Assembly: GCA_005884705.1 (NCBI GenBank)
Contig: VBAF01000119.1
Span: 1-9,587, forward strand
From: Alphaproteobacteria bacterium
Lineage (GTDB): Bacteria; Pseudomonadota; Alphaproteobacteria; Reyranellales; Reyranellaceae
Length of the DNA: 9,587 nucleotides
Reading direction: 5' to 3'
The notes under the pieces were generated by a model. The model was not told the DNA's origin, did not search any database, and was given only the letters and a program-made list of their open reading frames with translations. The translations under genes were made by a program, and so were the position numbers. Below are positions 5,222 through 9,587 of this stretch, piece after piece (position 1 is the stretch's first letter; every line of letters starts with the position of its first letter).

Positions 5222-6811
5222 ATGAAGACCCAAAGAGGTCGCGTTGCCGGGCTTGCCGCGTCGATGGTGCTTGCATTCGTGGGGGCCGCGTCGGCCCAGA
5301 AGTCCGGCGGCGTGCTCCGGATCCAGCACATGGACAATCCGCCGAGCGCCTCGATCCACGAGGAGGCGACAGTGTCGGTGCCGGCGGCGTTCATGTCGGT
5401 CTACAACAACCTGGTCCTGTTCGATCAGCATGTGCCGAAGAACAGCCTGCAATCGATCGTGCCCGAACTCGCCACGAAATGGGAATGGCAGGACGGCTAC
5501 ACCAAGCTGGTCTTCACCACGCGCGAGGGCGTGAAGTGGCACGACGGCAAGCCGTTCACCGCCAAGGACGTCGGCTGCACCTTCGACCTGCTGCTGAGCG
5601 GCGAGAGCAAGCTGCGCCGCAACCCGCACGCGGCGTGGTGGAGCAATGTCGAGAAGGTCACGGTCGAGAGTGACACCCAGGTGACGTTCCATCTCAAGGC
5701 GCCGCAGCCCGCGCTGCTCGGCCTGCTCGCCTCAGGCTACACGCCGATCTATGCCTGCCATGTGCCAGTCGACCAGATGCGGCGGCGGCCGATCGGTACC
5801 GGCCCGTTCAAGCTGGCCGAGTTCAAGATGAACGAGAGCATCAAGCTGGTGCGCAACCCCGACTACTGGAAGAAGGGGTTGCCCTACCTCGACGGCATCG
5901 AGTTCACCATCATTCCCGACCGCTCGACCCGCATGCTGAGCTTCATCGCCGGTAAGTTCGACATGACCTTCCCGACCGACGTCACGGTGCCGCTCTTGAA
6001 GAACATCAAGGCCGACGCGCCCAAGGCGATCTGCACCATGCGCGAAACCGGCGTCAGCTCCAACCTGATCGTCAACGCGTCGGCGCCGCCGTTCGACAAC
6101 CCCAAGATCCGCCGCGCGCTCGGGCTGACGCTCGACCGCAAGGCCTTCATCGACATCCTGGCCGAGGGTGAGGGCAAGCCGAGCGGCATCATGCTGTCGC
6201 CGCCCGACGGCGTGTGGGGAATGCCGGACGAGATGCTGAAGGGCGTGCCGGGCTATGGCGACGTCGCCAAGGCGCGCGAGGAGGCCCGCGCGCTGATGAA
6301 GGAGGCGGGCTATGGCCCCGACAAGCGCCTCAAGGTCAAGGTCAGCACACGCAACATCGCTACCTTCCGCGATCCGGCGGTGATCCTGATCGACCAGCTC
6401 AAGCAGGTCTATGTCGACGGCGAGCTCGAGGTGATCGAGACCGGTGTCTATTACAGCCGCGTTTTCAAGAAGGACTACGCGGTGGCGCTCAACCTCAGCG
6501 GCATCGCGGTCGACGACCCTGACGTCGCGCTGTTCGAGACCTACGGCTGCGGCTCGCTGCGCAACTACAACGGCTACTGCAACCCGGAGATGACCAAGTT
6601 GTTCGAGGCGCAGTCGCGCGAAATCGACCAGGAGAAGCGCCTGAAGATGGTCTGGGACATCGACCGCAAATTGCAGGAAGAGATGGCCAAGCCGATCATC
6701 GCCTACGGCCGCGCCGCCGGCTGCTGGTGGCCGCAGGTCAAGAACGTGACCCTCCACACCAACAGCATCTACAACAACTGGCGCTTCGAGGACATCTGGC
6801 TCGAGCGCTGA
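5222..6811 (+). CDS. ABC transporter substrate-binding protein, family 5 (peptide/nickel/opine type)
   Basis: This is a periplasmic solute-binding protein that would deliver a peptide-like or other organic ligand to an ABC importer. The 529-residue protein begins with a Sec signal peptide (KTQRGR basic start, hydrophobic core, cleavage at ASA|QKS near residue 25); there is no lipobox cysteine. The mature part shows the SBP_bac_5 hallmarks: VYNNLVLFD, LATKWEWQDG, LVFTTREGVKWHDGKPFTAKDV, the GTGPFKLAEF segment, LVRNPDYWKKGLPYLDGIEF, IRRALGLTLDRKAFIDI and AREEARALMKEAGYGP. The length fits the family (about 500-550). It follows the ketopantoate-reductase-like gene by 90 nt, and the convergent fabI gene starts its stop codon 15 nt beyond. 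No permease or ATPase gene is in the window, so partner genes must be elsewhere or the protein is an orphan. The ligand cannot be read from the sequence; the amidohydrolase and reductase nearby hint at an organic acid, lactone or amide. Confidence 0.93.
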   Translation: MKTQRGRVAGLAASMVLAFVGAASAQKSGGVLRIQHMDNPPSASIHEEATVSVPAAFMSVYNNLVLFDQHVPKNSLQSIVPELATKWEWQDGYTKLVFTTREGVKWHDGKPFTAKDVGCTFDLLLSGESKLRRNPHAAWWSNVEKVTVESDTQVTFHLKAPQPALLGLLASGYTPIYACHVPVDQMRRRPIGTGPFKLAEFKMNESIKLVRNPDYWKKGLPYLDGIEFTIIPDRSTRMLSFIAGKFDMTFPTDVTVPLLKNIKADAPKAICTMRETGVSSNLIVNASAPPFDNPKIRRALGLTLDRKAFIDILAEGEGKPSGIMLSPPDGVWGMPDEMLKGVPGYGDVAKAREEARALMKEAGYGPDKRLKVKVSTRNIATFRDPAVILIDQLKQVYVDGELEVIETGVYYSRVFKKDYAVALNLSGIAVDDPDVALFETYGCGSLRNYNGYCNPEMTKLFEAQSREIDQEKRLKMVWDIDRKLQEEMAKPIIAYGRAAGCWWPQVKNVTLHTNSIYNNWRFEDIWLER

Positions 6812-6827
6812 GCGGAGCGAAGCGCTC
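6803..6827. terminator. Candidate shared terminator between convergent binding-protein and fabI genes
   Basis: GAGCGCT (6803-6809) and AGCGCTC (6821-6827) form a 7-bp stem with an 11-nt loop. It covers the stop codons of both convergent genes. Neither side has a clear T-run (TAATCT on the plus side), so it may be a weak or factor-assisted terminator. The stem bases also code for the last residues of the binding protein. Confidence 0.4.
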
Positions 6828-7612
6828 TAATCTACAATGTTGTAGCCGCCGTCGATGTAGAGCGTCTCGCCCGTCATCAGGCGGGCCGCATCGTGGGCGA
6901 GGAAGGCGACGGCCGCGCCCACATCATCGATGCTGACCAGCTTGCGCGCCGGTGCCTTGCCGCGCGCCTTTTCGAGCAGCGCGTCGAACTCCGGGATGCC
7001 GGAGGCCGCCCGGGTGGCGAGCGGTCCGGGCGAGATGGCGTGCACGCGGATGCCCTTGGGGCCGAGCTCGGCCGCGAGATAGCGCACCGAGCACTCCAAC
7101 GCCGCCTTGGCGACGCCCATGATGTTGTAGTTCTTCACCACCCGCTGGCTGCCGTAATAGGTCATGGTGAACAGGGTTCCGCCCGTGCGCATCAGCGGCT
7201 CGGCGAGGTGGGCCATGCGCAGGAAGGTCCAGCACGACACGTCCATGGTGGCGAGGAAGCCCTCGCGCCCGACATCGGTGACGCGACCCTGCAGCGCTTC
7301 CTTGGGCGAAAAGGCGATCGAATGGACGACGAAATCGAGCCGGCCCCAATCCTTCTCGATACGCTCGAACACCGCCTCCATCTGGCCGGGCGTGCGCACG
7401 TCGAGCGGCATGACGATCGGTGCCTCGACGATCTCGGCCAGCGGCTCGACATACTTGCGCGCCTTGTCGTTGAGATAAGTGACCGCGAGCTCGGCGCCGA
7501 AGGCGCGAAAGGCCTTGGCGCAGCCCCAGGCGATCGACTGGTCGTTGGCGATGCCGACGATCAGCCCGCGCTTGCCCTCGAGCAGCTTGGCCTTGACGGT
7601 GGGCAGGGTCAT
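6827..7612 (-). CDS. fabI: Enoyl-[acyl-carrier-protein] reductase (NADH)
   Basis: FabI reduces the trans-2 double bond of enoyl-ACP in the last step of each fatty acid elongation cycle, in the cytosol. The 261-residue protein is an SDR-fold enzyme with the FabI-specific cofactor motif GIANDQSIAWG (20-30), HSIAF (97-101), the catalytic Tyr152/Tyr162/Lys169 set (TYYGSQRVVKNYNIMGVAK; Tyr-x6-Lys as in E. coli 156/163), ISPGPLATRAASGI (193-206) and the C-terminal IDGGYNIV. SPGPLATRAASGI differs from E. coli SAGPIRTLAASGI and resembles a second alphaproteobacterial FabI type that I recall beside DUF3141 genes. The ATG overlaps the upstream DUF3141 stop as ATGA and has only a weak ribosome site, so translational coupling is likely. 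It may be a secondary paralogue in a PHA or acetyl-phosphate context and not the housekeeping FabI. That last point is inference. Confidence 0.93.
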   Translation of the reverse strand: MTLPTVKAKLLEGKRGLIVGIANDQSIAWGCAKAFRAFGAELAVTYLNDKARKYVEPLAEIVEAPIVMPLDVRTPGQMEAVFERIEKDWGRLDFVVHSIAFSPKEALQGRVTDVGREGFLATMDVSCWTFLRMAHLAEPLMRTGGTLFTMTYYGSQRVVKNYNIMGVAKAALECSVRYLAAELGPKGIRVHAISPGPLATRAASGIPEFDALLEKARGKAPARKLVSIDDVGAAVAFLAHDAARLMTGETLYIDGGYNIVD

Positions 7613-9587
7613 TCGGCGGCCTGGGTGAGCGGCGCGCCGCCCAGGAACAGGGTCTGCACGCGGTGCAGCCGCCGCGCCTCGTCGCCGCTCAGTGCGCCCG
7701 TGGCCTCGGCGACGCGGCGCACCAGGTCGAACGCGCCCTGCCGATCGCCGCCGTCAGCCGCCACCAGCCGGGGCAGGGCGCGGATCGCCCGCTCCTCGTC
7801 GAGCCGCACCACCAGGTACTGGTCGCGGATCAGCTTCTTGATCTCCGCCAGGTGCTGGCGCTCCTCGGGCGGCCGCATCGCCCGCGCCGCCTTCAACAGG
7901 CCGAAGCCGCGCTCGTCGACGCTGCCGGTCGAGGCGCGGACATAGACCAGGGCGCGCATGATCGCCTCAAGCAGGCCGCCCTGCTCGAACAGGCCCTCGA
8001 TGTCGACGCGGCTGGCGGCGGTGGCCGCCTCGCGGCCGAGGTCGCGCTCGATGTGATGGCGGTCGTTGGCGCCGCTGCCGGCCTGTCCGGCGAAGGCCTG
8101 CAGCAGGGGCGAGCCGTAGACGCCGAGGAACGCCGCCTCGGTCATGGCATCGCGCGCGATCCGGTAGCTGTCGAGCCAGCTCGTGATCCAGCTCGAAGCC
8201 GCGGTTTCCATCGCCATCAGTGGATTGTCCTTCGATACCGGCTTGCGATGCTGGCGCATGTCCTCGGCCATGCCCTTGATCGGCGCCATCATCGGGTTGC
8301 GGTCGGAGAACATCGCGAACCGCAGCCGATTGGGATGGAGCTCGCGCGCCATCGCCGCCGTCTCCTCGCTCGCCATCGCGCGCACCGCCGGCTGGGCCAG
8401 CGTGCGGTAGAGCCCGAGATTGACCTCCGACAGCCGCGCCGCCGTCTCGAAGCGGTGCTCGTCCTCGGCGTCGTTGCCGCCAAAGGCGCGGATGTGGTCG
8501 AGTGTGCGGGCCTCCAGCCGGAACAGGTAGCGGCCGTGCACCAGTTCGGGGTTGGCGGTGTCCGCGCCGACATCGGTGATCACCGCCTCGTAGAGGCCGG
8601 GTGGCATCAGGTCGATCATGTCCATGCAGTTGGCGAACTCGGCGTGCTCGCGCGTCGCCACCTTGCCCGAGACGAAGATGCCGAGGTGACCGATCGTCTG
8701 GTGCGTGGTGTAGACGATGGTCTGGCCGGCCGCGACGATCGCGCGCTCATCGTCGTAGAGATCGAGGATCCAGCCCAGCGCCTGCTGCGGCGGCGTGATG
8801 TTGTCGCCCCACGAGCAGAACACCACGATCGGCGACTTGATGTTGCGCAGGTCGATGCGCGTGCCGTCGGTCGTGCTCAGCTGGCCGGTCGACAGCTTGT
8901 TGCCGACGAACAGGTTGTCGGCGATCCACTGCATCTCCTCGGCGTTCAGCGTCACCGGGCTGCCCCACCAGGTCTCGAAGTCGAGGAATCGCGGCCCCTC
9001 GGTGTCGACCTTGGAATAGAGGCCATACGGCTTCTCCCACAGCGTATTGGCCGGATTGAGCTTCTCGAAGTTGGCGACCAGGTTGGCGCCGTCGAACTTG
9101 CCCTTGCCGAGGTCGCCGGCCAGCGCGGCCGCCCAACAGGCCGGCGGTGTAGCGCATCGGGTTCTCCCCGCGCACACCGGCCCAGTAGGACAGGGGTGAC
9201 CCGGCGATGATGATCGGGCCGAACAGCTCGGGCCGCATCGACGCCAGCATCATGACCGCCCATCCCGCCTGGCAATTGCCAAGCACGCAGGGCTTGCCAT
9301 CGGCATCGGGATGCAGGCTGATGACCTTCTCGAGGAACAGCGCTTCCGCGTTGGCGATGTCCTCGATGGTCTGGCCGGGCATCGGCTCGGGCAGGAAGCC
9401 GACGAAGTAGCAGGGGTGGCCGGCGGCGCGCGCCACGCCGATCTCGCTGTCCTGTTTCATGCCGCCGATGCCGGGACCGTGGCCGGCGCGCGGGTCGAAC
9501 ACGACGAACGGCCGCATCGTCGGATCGAGGGTCGTGCCCTCGACCGGCGGGATGTAGGCCAGCACGTAGTTGACCGGCCGCGGCAGC
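7609..9587 (-). pseudogene. DUF3141 protein (PHA-synthase-like alpha/beta hydrolase), frameshifted; 5' end beyond right edge
   Basis: The family is related to poly-3-hydroxyalkanoate synthetases, but its reaction is not established to my knowledge. Two frames are needed. From the window edge to about 9137 one reads LPRPVNYVLAYIPP, FVVFDPRAGHGPGIGG, HPCYFVGFLPEPMPGQTIED, LGNCQAGWAVMML (Cys codon at 9274-9272, a PhaC-like nucleophile elbow), GSPLSYWAG and ENPMRYTAGL. From 9135 to 7609 the other frame reads WAAALAGDLGKGKFDGANLV, NPANTLW, FVGNKL, SWGDNITPP (Asp codon 8805-8803) and GHLGIFVSG (His codon 8688-8686). This fits a Cys-Asp-His triad as in PHA synthases. About 650 residues are visible of a family that I recall as about 750-800. 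The expected GLLGGSW around the join is shortened by about 4 residues with a frame change. The 3' end overlaps fabI by ATGA. If real, the lesion separates Cys from Asp/His and kills the protein; if an assembly error, the gene is normal. Confidence 0.88.
9131..9140 (-). other. Frameshift junction in the DUF3141 gene
   Basis: On the minus strand CCTGTTGGGCGGCC spans the join. The upstream frame reads GGC CTG TTG GGC GGC (G-L-L-G-G). The downstream frame reads TGG GCG GCC GCG CTG (W-A-A-A-L). Family members that I recall have G-L-L-G-G-S-W-x-x-A-L here, so about 11 nt appear lost. A copy such as TGGGCGGC-TCG-TGGGCGGC would lose exactly 11 nt by slippage between its two direct repeats, leaving the observed sequence. 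Confidence 0.75.

Noticed and set aside
6832..6845. Inverted repeat CTACAA-TG-TTGTAG at the end of fabI
   Set aside because: The centre is too short for a stable hairpin and the bases encode the conserved GYNIV end of FabI. I do not count it as a second terminator.
9120..9145. Programmed ribosomal frameshifting in the DUF3141 gene
   Set aside because: No slippery heptamer or stimulatory structure is evident, and conserved residues (LGGS) would be missing from the shifted product. A deletion explains the data better. The same reasoning excludes it for rsmE.
9270..9281. 12-bp perfect palindrome TGGCAATTGCCA
   Set aside because: It lies inside the conserved codons for L-G-N-C-Q in the DUF3141 nucleophile motif, so protein constraint is a sufficient explanation.

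Overview
The window reads as chromosomal DNA of a high-GC alphaproteobacterium. Third codon positions are nearly all G or C, the start codons with visible Shine-Dalgarno sequences use GGAG-type motifs, and the block ubiA <- / -> rsmE - gshA is a layout I know from Rhizobiales and Rhodospirillales. The protein families fit the same groups: a plant-type glutamate-cysteine ligase, a COG3618 amidohydrolase and a DUF3141/FabI pair. I cannot name the genus from sequence alone. I see no tRNA, rRNA, CRISPR array, insertion sequence or phage gene, and no gene-free stretch of 300 bases or more.

Left part (1-2971): the first 51 codons of ubiA (ubiquinone synthesis) run left off the window. Divergently, 17 nt away, lies rsmE (16S rRNA m3U1498 methyltransferase), which carries an out-of-frame internal deletion. 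It is followed by intact gshA (first step of glutathione synthesis) and, after a 1-nt gap, a small exported protein of unknown function. That protein ends 3 nt from the stop codon of the convergent amidohydrolase gene.

Middle part (2975-6811): a COG3618-type amidohydrolase on the minus strand is divergent from a ketopantoate-reductase-like oxidoreductase and a periplasmic family-5 (peptide/nickel/opine-type) solute-binding protein. No permease or ATPase is present, so the binding protein is an orphan here. The three genes look like a small uptake-plus-catabolism neighbourhood for an unidentified compound. A 7-bp inverted repeat straddles the convergent stop codons of the binding protein and fabI and is a candidate shared terminator.

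Right part (6827-9587, minus strand): a DUF3141 protein (alpha/beta-hydrolase fold, PHA-synthase-like) overlaps fabI (NADH enoyl-ACP reductase) by an ATGA stop/start, so translation is probably coupled. The DUF3141 gene enters from beyond the right edge and is also frameshifted, with an apparent loss of about 11 nt at a strongly conserved GLLGGSW motif.

The main surprises are the two independent frame-breaking deletions in otherwise clean, conserved genes (rsmE and DUF3141). They are either recent gene decay or consensus/assembly errors. The next is a DUF3141-fabI pair joined directly, without the pta-ackA genes that separate comparable genes in Sinorhizobium. I did not find a convincing new defence, mobile or RNA-based system.
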